Assembly (NCBI RefSeq): GCF_006228125.1
Contig: NZ_VDFY01000200.1
Span: forward strand, 1-57,685
Reading direction: 5' to 3'
Source of the DNA: Micromonospora orduensis
Lineage (GTDB): Bacteria > Actinomycetota > Actinomycetes > Mycobacteriales > Micromonosporaceae
DNA length: 57,685 bases
Shown: one piece after another, positions 9,369 to 18,235 of the stretch
How positions within the stretch are numbered: the first letter of the stretch is position 1
Layout: every line of letters starts with the position of its first letter
The notes under the pieces: generated by a model
Databases searched by the model: none
Told to the model about the DNA's origin: nothing
What the model saw: the letters and a program-made list of their open reading frames with translations, nothing else
Program-made: the position numbers and the translations under genes

Positions 9369-9515
9369 CCCGCCCGCCGACCCGCCCGCCGACCCACCCG
9401 AGCAGCCGGCGGAGGGGGCGGAACAATAGACTCGCTCCGGTCACCGCGCGTCACGCCGCACGCGTCGCGCGGCCGGCACACCGCCCGACCAGCAGGACAT
9501 CAGAAGGGGGCACGG

Positions 9516-9821
9516 ATGGCCGCCATCTCCCGCGAGGAGGTCGCGCACCTGGCGCGCCTGTCGCGGCTCGCCGTCACCGAGGAGGAGCTGGACACCTTCG
9601 CCGGCCAGCTCGACGTGATCCTCCAGGCGGTCGCCCAGGTCGGTGAGGTCGCCGCCGCGGACATCCCGCCGACCTCGCACTCGGTGCCGCTGACAAACAT
9701 CTTCCGCGAGGACGTCGTCACGCCGTGCCTCACCCCGCAGGAGGTGCTGTCGGGTGCGCCGGACGCCGAGGACCAGCGTTTCCGCGTGCCGCGGATCCTG
9801 AGCGAGGATGTGGCCTCATGA
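9516..9821 (+). CDS. gatC: Asp-tRNA(Asn)/Glu-tRNA(Gln) amidotransferase subunit GatC
   Basis: A 101-residue protein with the GatC N-terminal signature ISREEVAHLARLSRLAVTEEEL and central FAGQLDVILQAVAQVGEV. GatC stabilises GatA and GatB in the complex that converts misacylated Glu-tRNA(Gln) (and Asp-tRNA(Asn)) to the amide. ATG 9516 follows AGAAGGGGG at ideal spacing. The gene leads gatC-gatA-gatB; its stop codon lies at the edge of the repeat that separates it from gatA. The upstream 147 bases hold (GACCCGCCCGCC) direct repeats and a TAGACT box at 9427-9432. Confidence 0.95.
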   Translation: MAAISREEVAHLARLSRLAVTEEELDTFAGQLDVILQAVAQVGEVAAADIPPTSHSVPLTNIFREDVVTPCLTPQEVLSGAPDAEDQRFRVPRILSEDVAS

Positions 9822-9897
9822 GCGAGCGCCAGCGAGCGAATCAGCAGTGCAGCGCGGTGGTGCCTCATGGCGTCACGGAGCGAAGCGGAGTGACGGC
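9818..9897 (+). repeat. Probable dispersed GAGCGAGCG-type repeat between gatC and gatA
   Basis: The segment reads ATGAGCGAGCGCCAGCGAGCG, then a GTGGTGCCTCATGGC stretch, then GTCACGGAGCGAAGCGGAG and TGAC. Similar strings recur between actinobacterial genes, often mis-annotated as Ser-Glu-Arg-rich N-termini. Short GTCAC/GTGAC arms (9872-9876 and 9890-9894) flank the last part. It overlaps the gatC stop and ends at the gatA start, so it looks like an insertion into an originally tighter gatC-gatA junction. Only one copy is in this window, so repetitiveness is recalled knowledge rather than seen. Confidence 0.5.
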
Positions 9898-11373
9898 ATG
9901 AGTGATCTCACCAGAATGACCGCGACGGAGATCGCCGCGCTGGTCGCCGGCGGCGAGATTTCCGCCGTCGAGGTGACCCGGGCGCATCTGGACCGGATCG
10001 CCGCGGTCGACGACCGGGTGCACGCCTTCCTGCACGTGGACACCGAGGGTGCGCTGGCCGCGGCCGGCGCCGTGGACGAGCGACGGGCCGCCGGCGAGGA
10101 GCTGGGCCCGCTCGCGGGCGTGCCGGTCGCCGTGAAGGACGTGCTCGCCACCCGGGGCGTACCGACCACCGTGGGGTCGAAGATCCTGGAGGGCTGGCGC
10201 CCGCCGTACGACGCGACGATCGTCCAGCGCCTGCGTGACGCCGGTACGGTGATGCTCGGCAAGACCAACATGGACGAGTTCGCGATGGGCTCCTCCACGG
10301 AGTACTCGGCGTACGGGCCGACGCACAACCCGTGGGACCTGAGCCGGATCCCGGGCGGCTCGGGTGGTGGCAGCGCCGCCGCGCTGGCCGCGTACGAGGC
10401 GCCGCTGGCGATCGGCTCGGACACCGGCGGCTCGATCCGCCAGCCCGGTGCGGTCACCGGCACGGTCGGCGCGAAGCCCACCTACGGCGGCACCTCCCGC
10501 TACGGGCTTGTGGCGTTCTCCTCGTCGCTGGACACGCCCGGTCCGTGCGCCCGTAACGTGCTCGACGCGGCCCTGCTGCACCAGGTGATCGGGGGGCACG
10601 ACCCGCGCGACTCCACGTCGATCCCGCAGCCGGTGCCGGACGTGGTGGCGGCGGCGAAGCTCGGCGCGACAGGCGACCTGACCGGCGTACGGCTCGGCAT
10701 CGTCAGCGAGTTCGTCGGCGAGGGCGCCGAGCCGGGCGTCATGACGGCGTTCCGCGAGTCGGTGGACGCGCTGACCAAGATGGGCGCGGAGATCGTGGAG
10801 ATCTCCTGCCCGACGTTCGCGTACGCGCTGCCGGCGTATTACCTGATCGCGCCGAGCGAGTGCTCCTCCAACCTGGCCCGGTTCGACGGCGTCCGCTTCG
10901 GCCTGCGGGTCGGCGACGACGGCAACCGGTCGCTGGAGGAGGTCATGTCGCTGACCCGGGAGACCGGCTTCGGCCCCGAGGTCAAGCGCCGCATCATGAT
11001 CGGCACGTACGCGCTGTCGTCGGGGTACTACGACGCGTACTACGGGCAGGCGCAGAAGGTCCGGACTCTCATCACCCGGGACTTCACGGCCGCGTTCGAG
11101 CAGGTCGACGCGCTGATCTCGCCGACCACGCCGTCGGTGGCGTTCCCGATCGGCGCGCGGACCGCCGACCCGTACCAGATGTACCTGGCCGACCTGTACA
11201 CCATTCCGACAAACCTGTACGGCGGGCCCGGCATCTCGGTGCCCTGCGGCCTCTCCGAGGGGCTGCCCGTGGGCCTGCAGGTGATGGCCCCGACGATGGC
11301 CGACGACCGGATGTACCGGGTCGCGGCCGCGCTGGAGTCCGCGGTCGGCACGTTCACCCCACCGGCACTGTGA
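9898..11373 (+). CDS. gatA: Glutamyl-tRNA(Gln)/aspartyl-tRNA(Asn) amidotransferase subunit GatA
   Basis: The 491-residue glutaminase subunit, which releases ammonia from glutamine for use by GatB. The amidase catalytic triad is complete: Lys80 in PVAVKDV, cis-Ser155 in the glycine/serine-rich GGSGGGS loop and nucleophile Ser179 in SDTGGSIRQP. ATG 9898 gives the normal MSDLTRMTATEIAALV start. A longer in-frame reading from 9808 would translate the repeat and is rejected. The gene is 13 bases before gatB. Confidence 0.96.
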   Translation: MSDLTRMTATEIAALVAGGEISAVEVTRAHLDRIAAVDDRVHAFLHVDTEGALAAAGAVDERRAAGEELGPLAGVPVAVKDVLATRGVPTTVGSKILEGWRPPYDATIVQRLRDAGTVMLGKTNMDEFAMGSSTEYSAYGPTHNPWDLSRIPGGSGGGSAAALAAYEAPLAIGSDTGGSIRQPGAVTGTVGAKPTYGGTSRYGLVAFSSSLDTPGPCARNVLDAALLHQVIGGHDPRDSTSIPQPVPDVVAAAKLGATGDLTGVRLGIVSEFVGEGAEPGVMTAFRESVDALTKMGAEIVEISCPTFAYALPAYYLIAPSECSSNLARFDGVRFGLRVGDDGNRSLEEVMSLTRETGFGPEVKRRIMIGTYALSSGYYDAYYGQAQKVRTLITRDFTAAFEQVDALISPTTPSVAFPIGARTADPYQMYLADLYTIPTNLYGGPGISVPCGLSEGLPVGLQVMAPTMADDRMYRVAAALESAVGTFTPPAL

Positions 11374-11386
11374 GGCAGGAGCCCAG

Positions 11387-12886
11387 ATGACGACGACGCT
11401 TCCCGCGTACGACGAGGTCGTCGCGCGCTACGAACCGGTGATCGGCCTGGAGACCCACGTCGAGCTGGGCACGAACACCAAGATGTTCTGTGGCTGCCCG
11501 ACCGACTTCGGTGGCGAGCCGAACACCCGGGTCTGCCCGGTGTGCCTGGGGCTGCCCGGGTCGCTGCCGGTGGCCAACAAGGCCGCCATCGAGGCGATCA
11601 TCCGGATCGGCCTGGCGCTGAACTGCTCGATCGCGCGGTGGTGCCGGTTCGCCCGGAAGAACTACTTCTACCCGGACATGCCGAAGAACTTTCAGATCAG
11701 CCAGTACGACGAGCCGATCTGCGTCGACGGTTACCTGGACGTCGAGGTGGGCGGCGAGACGGTGCGGATCGAGATCGAGCGGGTGCACCTGGAGGAGGAC
11801 ACCGGCAAGACGCTGCACGTCGGTGGCGCGACCGGCCGGATCCACGGCGCGACGGAGTCGCTCGTCGACTACAACCGGGCCGGCATCCCGCTGGTGGAGA
11901 TCGTCACCAAGCCGATCGCGGGCACCGGGGTGCTCGCGCCCGACGTGGCCAAGGCGTACGTCGCCGAGCTGCGCGACGTGATCCGCACCCTCGGCGTCTC
12001 CGACGTGCGGATGGAGGAGGGTTCGCTGCGCTGCGACGTGAACACCTCGCTCAACCTGCCGGGTCAGGAGTGGGGCACCCGCACCGAGACGAAGAACGTC
12101 AACTCGCTGCGGTCGGTGGAGCGGGCGGTCCGTTCGGAGATGCTGCGGCAGGCGTCGGTGCTGGACGCGGGGGGCCGGATCACCCAGGAGACGCGGCACT
12201 TCCACGAGGACACGGGTGACACCACCCCGGGGCGCTCGAAGGAGACGGCCACCGACTACCGGTACTTCCCGGAGCCGGACCTGGTGCCGATCGCTCCGGA
12301 CCCGGCCTGGGTCGCCGAGTTGAAGGCCGCCCTGCCGGAGCTGCCCCGGGTGCACAGGCGTCGGCTCCAGGAGCAGTGGGGCCTGTCGGACCTGGACATG
12401 CAGTCGGTGCTCAACGCCGGCGCGGTCGAGCTGATCGAGGCCACCGTGGCGGCCGGCACCACCCCGGCGGCGGCCCGCAAGTGGTGGCTCGGTGAGCTGT
12501 CCCGGCGGGCCAACGAGAGCGGCGTGGAGCTGGCCGACATCGGGGCCACCCCGGCGCAGGTCGCCGAGCTGCAGGGTCTGGTCGACGCCGGCAAGCTGAA
12601 CGACAAGATGGCCCGTACGGTGCTGGAGGGCGTGGTCGACGGTGAGGGTTCGCCCACCCAGATCATGACCAGTCGGGGCCTGGAGGTCGTGTCGGACACG
12701 GGCGCGCTGACGGTCGCCGTGGACGAGGCGATCGCCGCCAACCCGGGCATCGCCGACAAGATCCGCAGCGGCAAGGTGGCTGCGGCCGGCGCACTGGTCG
12801 GCGCGGTCATGAAGACCACCCGTGGCCAGGCCGACGCGAAGACCGTCCGCGAACTCATCCTGGAACGCCTCGGCGTCCAGGGCTGA
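11387..12886 (+). CDS. gatB: Asp/Glu-tRNA amidotransferase subunit GatB
   Basis: The 499-residue subunit binds and phosphorylates the misacylated tRNA end and transfers ammonia to it. Signature segments include YEPVIGLETHVELGTNTKMFCGC with the zinc cysteines (FCGCP...VCPVCLG), KNYFYPDMPKNFQISQYDEPI, and EDTGKTLHV. The C-terminal tail domain (YqeY-like, about residues 400-499) is complete. ATG 11387 follows AGGCAGGAG. It ends the gatCAB operon, 10 bases before a hairpin terminator. Confidence 0.97.
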   Translation: MTTTLPAYDEVVARYEPVIGLETHVELGTNTKMFCGCPTDFGGEPNTRVCPVCLGLPGSLPVANKAAIEAIIRIGLALNCSIARWCRFARKNYFYPDMPKNFQISQYDEPICVDGYLDVEVGGETVRIEIERVHLEEDTGKTLHVGGATGRIHGATESLVDYNRAGIPLVEIVTKPIAGTGVLAPDVAKAYVAELRDVIRTLGVSDVRMEEGSLRCDVNTSLNLPGQEWGTRTETKNVNSLRSVERAVRSEMLRQASVLDAGGRITQETRHFHEDTGDTTPGRSKETATDYRYFPEPDLVPIAPDPAWVAELKAALPELPRVHRRRLQEQWGLSDLDMQSVLNAGAVELIEATVAAGTTPAAARKWWLGELSRRANESGVELADIGATPAQVAELQGLVDAGKLNDKMARTVLEGVVDGEGSPTQIMTSRGLEVVSDTGALTVAVDEAIAANPGIADKIRSGKVAAAGALVGAVMKTTRGQADAKTVRELILERLGVQG

Positions 12887-12896
12887 TCCGCGGGGA

Positions 12897-12931
12897 CGAA
12901 CGGGCTGGCGCCGCGCGCGCCGGCCCGTTCG
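12897..12931 (+). terminator. Hairpin terminator after gatB
   Basis: Bases 12897-12911 pair with 12917-12931 over 15 positions (14 Watson-Crick and one G-T), with a 5-base loop. No T run follows, as is common for actinobacterial terminators. Confidence 0.7.
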
Positions 12932-12990
12932 CCGTACACACCGCAAACCCCTCGCGAGGGCGTCAACGGCGACGCCCGGATGGAGTCACC

Positions 12991-15348
12991 GTGAACCAGC
13001 ACGACCTCGATGTCCTCGACGAGATCCAGCGGCGGGTGCTCTGGCTCGCCACCCGGATCGTGGACGCCGCCAACCACGACCGGGCCACCGGCGACGGGGT
13101 GAAGGTCGGCGGCCACCAGGCGTCCAGCGCCTCGCTCGTCACCGCGATGACCGCGCTGTGGTTCGCGCACCTGGACGCCGAGGACCGGGTGGCCGTGAAG
13201 CCGCACGCCTCCCCGGTGTTCCACGCCATCCAGTACCTGCTCGGCAACCTGGACCGCTCCTACCTGCCCCGGTTGCGGGCCCGGGGCGGCCTCCAGTCGT
13301 ACCCGTCGCGCACCAAGGACCCGGACGAGGTGGACTTCTCCACCGGCTCGGTCGGTCTGGGCGCGGCGGCGCCGCTGTTCGCCGCCGCCACCCGCCGCTA
13401 CGTCGACGCGCACTTCGGGGCCCGCCCGCACTCCCGGTTCGTGGCGCTGATCGGCGACGCCGAACTGGACGAGGGCAACATCTGGGAGGCGGTCGCCGAC
13501 CCGGCCACCACCGGCCTGGGCAACGTGATGTGGCTCGTCGACTTCAACCGGCAGTCGCTGGACCGGGTGGTGCCGGGTATCCGCATCAACCAGTGGCGGG
13601 GCCAGTTCGAGGCCGCCGGCTGGCACGTCGTGGAGGTCAAGTACGGCCGCAGGCTCGCCGAGGCGTACGCCCGGCCGGGCGGCGGGGCGCTGCGCGACTG
13701 GATCGACGCGATGCCCAACGAGCAGTACCAGTCGCTGTTCGGGCTGGACGGCGAGGTGCTGCGCAAGCAGTTCCTGGACGGCGCTCCGGCGGGCATCGCG
13801 GAGTTCATCGCCGACGTTCCCGACGAGGAGTTGGGCCCGCTCGTCACCGACCTGGGCGGGCACGACCTGTCCGCGATGCTCGACGCGTACGCCCAGTGCG
13901 ACGCGGTCACGGACCGGCCCAGCGTCGTCTTCGCGTACACCGTCAAGGGTTGGGGGTTGCCCATCGCCGGCAACCCGCGCAACCATTCGGCGCTGCTCAG
14001 CACCGAGCAGGTGGACACGCTGCGGGCCGCGCAGGGCTTGACCCGCGACACCGAGTGGGAGCGCCTCGACCCGGCGTCACCGGCCGGCATCCGGGCCGGC
14101 GCCCGCCGGGAGGCGCTGTCCCGCGCGCCGCGCGAGCGCGCGCTGGGGGTCACCGTTCCGGAGAGCACGGGAGTACGCGCCAACAAGCCGATCTCCACGC
14201 AGGAGGTCTTCGGTCGGGTGCTTGTGGACCTGGCGCGGGACCGGGAGGTGGGCCGCTACCTGGTCACGACCGCCCCGGACGTGGCCACCTCCACCAACCT
14301 GGCCGGGTTCATCAACAAGACCGGGGTGTTCGCCCCCACCGAGCAGCGTTCCTGGACCGAGGACCGGATGCTGCGCTGGACCGAGAGCCCCGCCGGGCAG
14401 CACATCGAGCTGGGCATCTCGGAGATGAACCTGTTCCTGCTGCTGGGTCAGCTCGGCCTGTCGTGGGACCTGTCCGGGCAGCCGCTGCTGCCGGTGGGGA
14501 CCGTCTACGACCCGTTCGTGCTGCGCGGCCTGGACGCGTTCCTGTACGGCACCTACTCCGGCTCGCGGTTCGTGGTGGCCGGTACCCCGTCGGGCATCAC
14601 CCTGGCCCCGGAGGGTGGCGCCCACCAGTCCACCATCACCGCGTCGGTCGGCCTGGAGCTGCCCGGGGTGACCTTCGTCGAGCCGGCGTACGCGGCCAGC
14701 CTCGACTGGCTGCTCTGCGACGCGCTCGGGCAGATCGCCGGCGGGTCGACCCCGGCGGCGACCGCCGCGCCGGCCGAGGACGGGGCGTACTACTTCCGGT
14801 TGAGCACCCGTCCACTGGACCAGGCGCCGTTCGAGGCCGCCCGGGCCCGGTTGGGTGACGCGGTGCTGCGCCGGCAGGTGGTCGCCGGGGCGTACCGGCT
14901 CGTCGACGCGCACCAGGCGTACCCGCACCTGGCCGACGCCCCGGTGGTGCAGCTCGCCGCGTCCGGCGCGGTGCTGCCCGAGGTGCTGGCCGCGGCGGCC
15001 GAGCTGGCCGAGGAGGGCATCGCCGCGCACGTGGTCGACGTGACGTCGCTGGACCGGCTCTACCGGGCGTGGCAGCGCACCCTGCGTCAGGGTGTCCGCA
15101 CGGCCACCGTGCCCAGCGTGCCGGGCGCCCTGCGGTCCGCGTTCGCCGACCGGGTGCCCGTGGTGACCGTGCACGACGCCGCGTCGCACGCGATGGCCTG
15201 GCTCGGCTCGGCGCTCGGCGCTCCCGCGGTACCGCTCGGGGTGGACGAGTTCGGTCAGTCCGGCACCGTCACCGAGCTGTACGAGGTGCACGACCTGCTG
15301 CCCGGCAGCATCGTCAACGCCGCGCTGGCAGCCATCGCCCTGCGCTGA
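12991..15348 (+). CDS. AceE/transketolase-like thiamine diphosphate enzyme
   Basis: A 785-residue two-part ThDP enzyme resembling homodimeric pyruvate dehydrogenase E1 and transketolases. The ThDP-binding motif is GDAELDEGN (from residue 155) with Asn186 in LVDFNRQSLD. Other AceE-like segments are KPHASPVFHA (about 70) and FAYTVKGWGLP. The second half holds the pyrimidine-binding domain with the expected activating Glu in HIELGISEMNLF, then a transketolase-type C-terminal domain. It is about 100 residues shorter than typical AceE and has no E2 or lipoyl-protein gene beside it, so substrate and complex membership are open. GTG 12991 follows GGATGGAG. Confidence 0.75.
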   Translation: MNQHDLDVLDEIQRRVLWLATRIVDAANHDRATGDGVKVGGHQASSASLVTAMTALWFAHLDAEDRVAVKPHASPVFHAIQYLLGNLDRSYLPRLRARGGLQSYPSRTKDPDEVDFSTGSVGLGAAAPLFAAATRRYVDAHFGARPHSRFVALIGDAELDEGNIWEAVADPATTGLGNVMWLVDFNRQSLDRVVPGIRINQWRGQFEAAGWHVVEVKYGRRLAEAYARPGGGALRDWIDAMPNEQYQSLFGLDGEVLRKQFLDGAPAGIAEFIADVPDEELGPLVTDLGGHDLSAMLDAYAQCDAVTDRPSVVFAYTVKGWGLPIAGNPRNHSALLSTEQVDTLRAAQGLTRDTEWERLDPASPAGIRAGARREALSRAPRERALGVTVPESTGVRANKPISTQEVFGRVLVDLARDREVGRYLVTTAPDVATSTNLAGFINKTGVFAPTEQRSWTEDRMLRWTESPAGQHIELGISEMNLFLLLGQLGLSWDLSGQPLLPVGTVYDPFVLRGLDAFLYGTYSGSRFVVAGTPSGITLAPEGGAHQSTITASVGLELPGVTFVEPAYAASLDWLLCDALGQIAGGSTPAATAAPAEDGAYYFRLSTRPLDQAPFEAARARLGDAVLRRQVVAGAYRLVDAHQAYPHLADAPVVQLAASGAVLPEVLAAAAELAEEGIAAHVVDVTSLDRLYRAWQRTLRQGVRTATVPSVPGALRSAFADRVPVVTVHDAASHAMAWLGSALGAPAVPLGVDEFGQSGTVTELYEVHDLLPGSIVNAALAAIALR

Positions 15349-15369
15349 CCCCCGGCCCCCGGCCCGCGC

Positions 15370-16932
15370 TCAGCGGGTCGGGGTCGGGGTGACCGAGGCG
15401 GGCGCGCCGGCTGTCGGGTTCTCGACCACGTGCCGTTCCAGGTTGACCTGGGCCTGCCCGGTGCCGCCGACGGTGATGTCGTCGTACGCCTGGAGCATCT
15501 TGTTCTGGTCGAAGTAGAGCACGCTCATCGACAGCGGGGTCGGCTTCTCGCCCTCCAGGCCGCGCAGCCCGGCGCCGCCTGTGGAGCCCTCCACCATCAG
15601 GGTGGTGGGCTGCTGCCCGGGCGCCGCGGGCAGCTTGGAGACCTGTCGTGCGTGGGTGTGCCCGGCCAGCACCAGCGGGCAGGTGCCGGCGAGCGGCCCG
15701 GCCGACGCCGGGTCGTGCACCAGCGCGATGTTCACCGGCTGGGGCGAGCGGCGCACCGTGGTGGCGAGCTGCTCACCGGCGCCGATCACCTGGTCGGCGA
15801 CCTGCTGGGTCAGCCCGCTGCCGGCCGGGGAGGTGTTCTTGTCCGGGGTGAAGCGGGGGTCGCCGACGCCGGCGATGGTCAACCCGGCCACCGTCGTCGT
15901 CGAGTTGTTCAGGACGATCGCGTTCGGTTGGCGGGCGACGGCGGCGGCGGTCTTGCCGGAGTCGTGGTTGCCCCGGATGAAGACGTACGGCTTCTTGAGC
16001 AGGCCGATCGAGCCGACGAAGGACGCCTCCGGTTCGCTGCCCCAGTCGGTGATGTCGCCGGTGTCGATCACCACGTCGATGCCGAACTGCTCCACCACCG
16101 TCCGGATCAGCTGCCAGCCGGTCGGGTTGAGGTGCATGTCGGAGACGTGCAGCACCCGGGTGGTGCCCGGGGTCGGCTCCAACAACGGAAGCGCCGAGAC
16201 GGTGGTGTAGAGCTGACTGACGTTGCCGACCAAACGTTGCAGCTGCTCGGCGTACTTGGTGTAGTCGTTGGCGATGCGCCGGGCGTCACCGACGATGGCC
16301 GGCGCGTTGACCAGCAGCCCCTCGTAGCGGGGCTCCTCGATGGCCTGGGGGCGCAGGGTCGCCGCCGCCGCGCCGAGGCTGCCGGCCGTGACGAGCAGTG
16401 CGAGCCCACCCGCCCAGGCGGTCCGCCGAACGTCGCGGAAGACCAGCCCGGCCAGGACCAGGGTGACAAGCACCGTCGAGGCGAGGGTCCGCAGGCCGAG
16501 TCGCATCACCCCGGTACGGACGTCCTCGACGGCGCTCTGGCTGGCCCGGCTGATGCTGGCCGGGTCGTCGATCAGCGCCTCGGTGCGGCTCTGGTCCAGC
16601 GCGCCCAGCCGCACGGTGAGGTGGACCGGCCCGTCATGGCTGTCCAGCAGCAGCGCGCCGAGCGGCGGCACGTCGACGGTGGTGCCGCCGGCGCTGGCCG
16701 GCGTGAGCGTGAGGTTGGCCCGGAACGGCCCGATGTCGGTGTCCACGTGCCCGCCGGCCAGCACCCCGAGCACCGCCCCGGCCAGGCCGACGGCGAGGAC
16801 GGCGAGGATCACCCCGGTACGCCGCAGCGGGCCGGGCCGCCCGCCCGCCCGCGGCGACGGGTCGGCACCGGTCACCGGGTCGTCGGCCCGGTCTCCGGTG
16901 TCGTCATGCTGCTCGTCGCGCTGCCCGTCCAT
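15370..16932 (-). CDS. Membrane-anchored calcineurin-type metallophosphoesterase
   Basis: A 520-residue protein with a charged cytoplasmic N-terminus, one hydrophobic helix at about 40-62 and two more near 165-205, followed by the phosphoesterase domain. That topology would place the catalytic domain outside the cell. All metallophosphoesterase blocks are visible: HVSDMHLNPTGW, VVIDTGDITDWG, FIRGNHDS, LVHDPAS and LAGHTHARQ. The metal centre is therefore probably intact. Substrate is unknown. It ends convergently 21 bases from the AceE-like gene and lies about 60 bases downstream of the sugar dehydrogenase gene on the same strand. Confidence 0.9.
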   Translation of the reverse strand: MDGQRDEQHDDTGDRADDPVTGADPSPRAGGRPGPLRRTGVILAVLAVGLAGAVLGVLAGGHVDTDIGPFRANLTLTPASAGGTTVDVPPLGALLLDSHDGPVHLTVRLGALDQSRTEALIDDPASISRASQSAVEDVRTGVMRLGLRTLASTVLVTLVLAGLVFRDVRRTAWAGGLALLVTAGSLGAAAATLRPQAIEEPRYEGLLVNAPAIVGDARRIANDYTKYAEQLQRLVGNVSQLYTTVSALPLLEPTPGTTRVLHVSDMHLNPTGWQLIRTVVEQFGIDVVIDTGDITDWGSEPEASFVGSIGLLKKPYVFIRGNHDSGKTAAAVARQPNAIVLNNSTTTVAGLTIAGVGDPRFTPDKNTSPAGSGLTQQVADQVIGAGEQLATTVRRSPQPVNIALVHDPASAGPLAGTCPLVLAGHTHARQVSKLPAAPGQQPTTLMVEGSTGGAGLRGLEGEKPTPLSMSVLYFDQNKMLQAYDDITVGGTGQAQVNLERHVVENPTAGAPASVTPTPTR

Positions 16933-16993
16933 GCTGAGATTCTGACCTGCCCGTCGGAAGATCTTGGCAAACCTGAACGGATGGTGACAAGGA

Positions 16994-18166
16994 TCAGCTG
17001 CGACCGCCGTCGCCGCCGGCGAACACCACCCGCAGCAACCGGTCGTCGTCGGCCGCCGGATCGCCCCGCCCGTCGTGGTTCGAGGTGCTCACCCACAGCG
17101 AGCCGTCCGGTGCGGCGGCCACCGCGCGCAGCCGGCCGTACCGGTTGGTGAGCAGTTCGCTGGGCTGGCCGAGCAGGGTGCCCGTGTCGGTCACCTCCAG
17201 CACCCACAGCCGCTTGCCCCGCAGGCATCCGGTGACCAGCAGCCGATCCGTGGCGGCCAGCCCGGAGCAGGACGCGTCCGAGGTCGCCCACTGGGTGATC
17301 GGGTCGATGTATCGACGGTCACCCGCCCGCCCCTCGACCTGCGGCCAGCCGTAGTTGCCGCCCTTGGTGATCTGGTTGATCTCGTCCCAGGTGTTCTGAC
17401 CGAACTCGACCGCGTACATCCGCTTGCCCGCGTCCCAGGTGAAGCCCTGCACGTTGCGGTGGCCGAGAGACCAGACCGGAGAGCCGGGGTACGGGTTGCC
17501 GGGGGCGGGTCTGCCGTCGCGGGTGACCCGCAGGATCTTGCCGCCGAGGCTCTTCACGTCCTGGGCGAGGGGGCGTTCCCCGGCGTCGCCCGTGCTCACG
17601 TAGAGCTGCCCGTCCGGGCCGAAGCCCAACCCGCCGCCGTTGTGCACGTTGGCCTTGGGGATGCCGGTGAGGATCGGCGTCGGCTGCCCGCCGAGTTGCA
17701 GCCGGACGACCCGGTTGTCCTGCTCGGCCGTGTAGTAGACGAAGAGCGTCCGGTCCTGGGCGTAGCCGGGGGAGACGGCGATGCCGAGCAGGCCGCCCTC
17801 GCCCGCCGCCGCCACGTCGGTGATCGTCTGCGCCACCCGGACCCGAAGCCCGTCCGGCCCGGACTCGGGGCCGACCTGGAGGATCCGACCGCTGTCGCGT
17901 TCGGTGACCAGCGCGCCGCCGTCCGGCAGGAAGGCGATGCCCCACGGCACCCGCAGTCCCTTGGCGAGAACCGTCGTCACCGCCTGCCGGTCGGCGCCGC
18001 CGGGGCTCGCCGACGTCGACGGCGTCGGCAGGTTGGGCGGCTCACCCGCCGGGTCCGGCTCCGGCTCACCGAAGCTGCAACCCGTGGTGAACAGCAGCGC
18101 CGCGCAGGACGCCGCGAGGACCGCCCGGAGGCGGCGGACGCGAGGGTACGGGGGACGGGCGCTCAT
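16994..18166 (-). CDS. PQQ-dependent sugar dehydrogenase family lipoprotein (glucose/sorbosone type)
   Basis: A 390-residue exported lipoprotein: MSARPPYPRVRRLRAV is followed by a hydrophobic stretch and a lipobox ending LLFTTGC. The mature part is a six-bladed beta-propeller of the glucose/sorbosone dehydrogenase family, with LRVPWGIAFLPDGGALVTERDSG, VHNGGGLGFGPDGQLYVSTGD, NPYPGSPVWSLGHRNVQGF and GGNYGWPQVEG as diagnostic segments. The family oxidises sugars with PQQ in the periplasm or outside the cell; many actinobacterial members have unproven substrates and the organism may lack PQQ. No PQQ-synthesis gene is seen here. Confidence 0.88.
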   Translation of the reverse strand: MSARPPYPRVRRLRAVLAASCAALLFTTGCSFGEPEPDPAGEPPNLPTPSTSASPGGADRQAVTTVLAKGLRVPWGIAFLPDGGALVTERDSGRILQVGPESGPDGLRVRVAQTITDVAAAGEGGLLGIAVSPGYAQDRTLFVYYTAEQDNRVVRLQLGGQPTPILTGIPKANVHNGGGLGFGPDGQLYVSTGDAGERPLAQDVKSLGGKILRVTRDGRPAPGNPYPGSPVWSLGHRNVQGFTWDAGKRMYAVEFGQNTWDEINQITKGGNYGWPQVEGRAGDRRYIDPITQWATSDASCSGLAATDRLLVTGCLRGKRLWVLEVTDTGTLLGQPSELLTNRYGRLRAVAAAPDGSLWVSTSNHDGRGDPAADDDRLLRVVFAGGDGGRS

Positions 18167-18235
18167 CCGGCCCAGGGTATCCCTCCCGACGGCCCGGCCG
18201 GGGCCGACAGTGGGCGCGGCGTCCGACGGGACCGC

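Noticed and set aside
9362..9403. GACCCGCCCGCC direct repeats considered as a CRISPR or tandem array
   Set aside because: Only about three short units with no spacers; simple GC-rich tandem repetition.
12256..13986. Long minus-strand open frame opposite gatB and the AceE-like gene
   Set aside because: It crosses two well-supported genes and has no recognisable domain; the third-position GC bias explains its openness.
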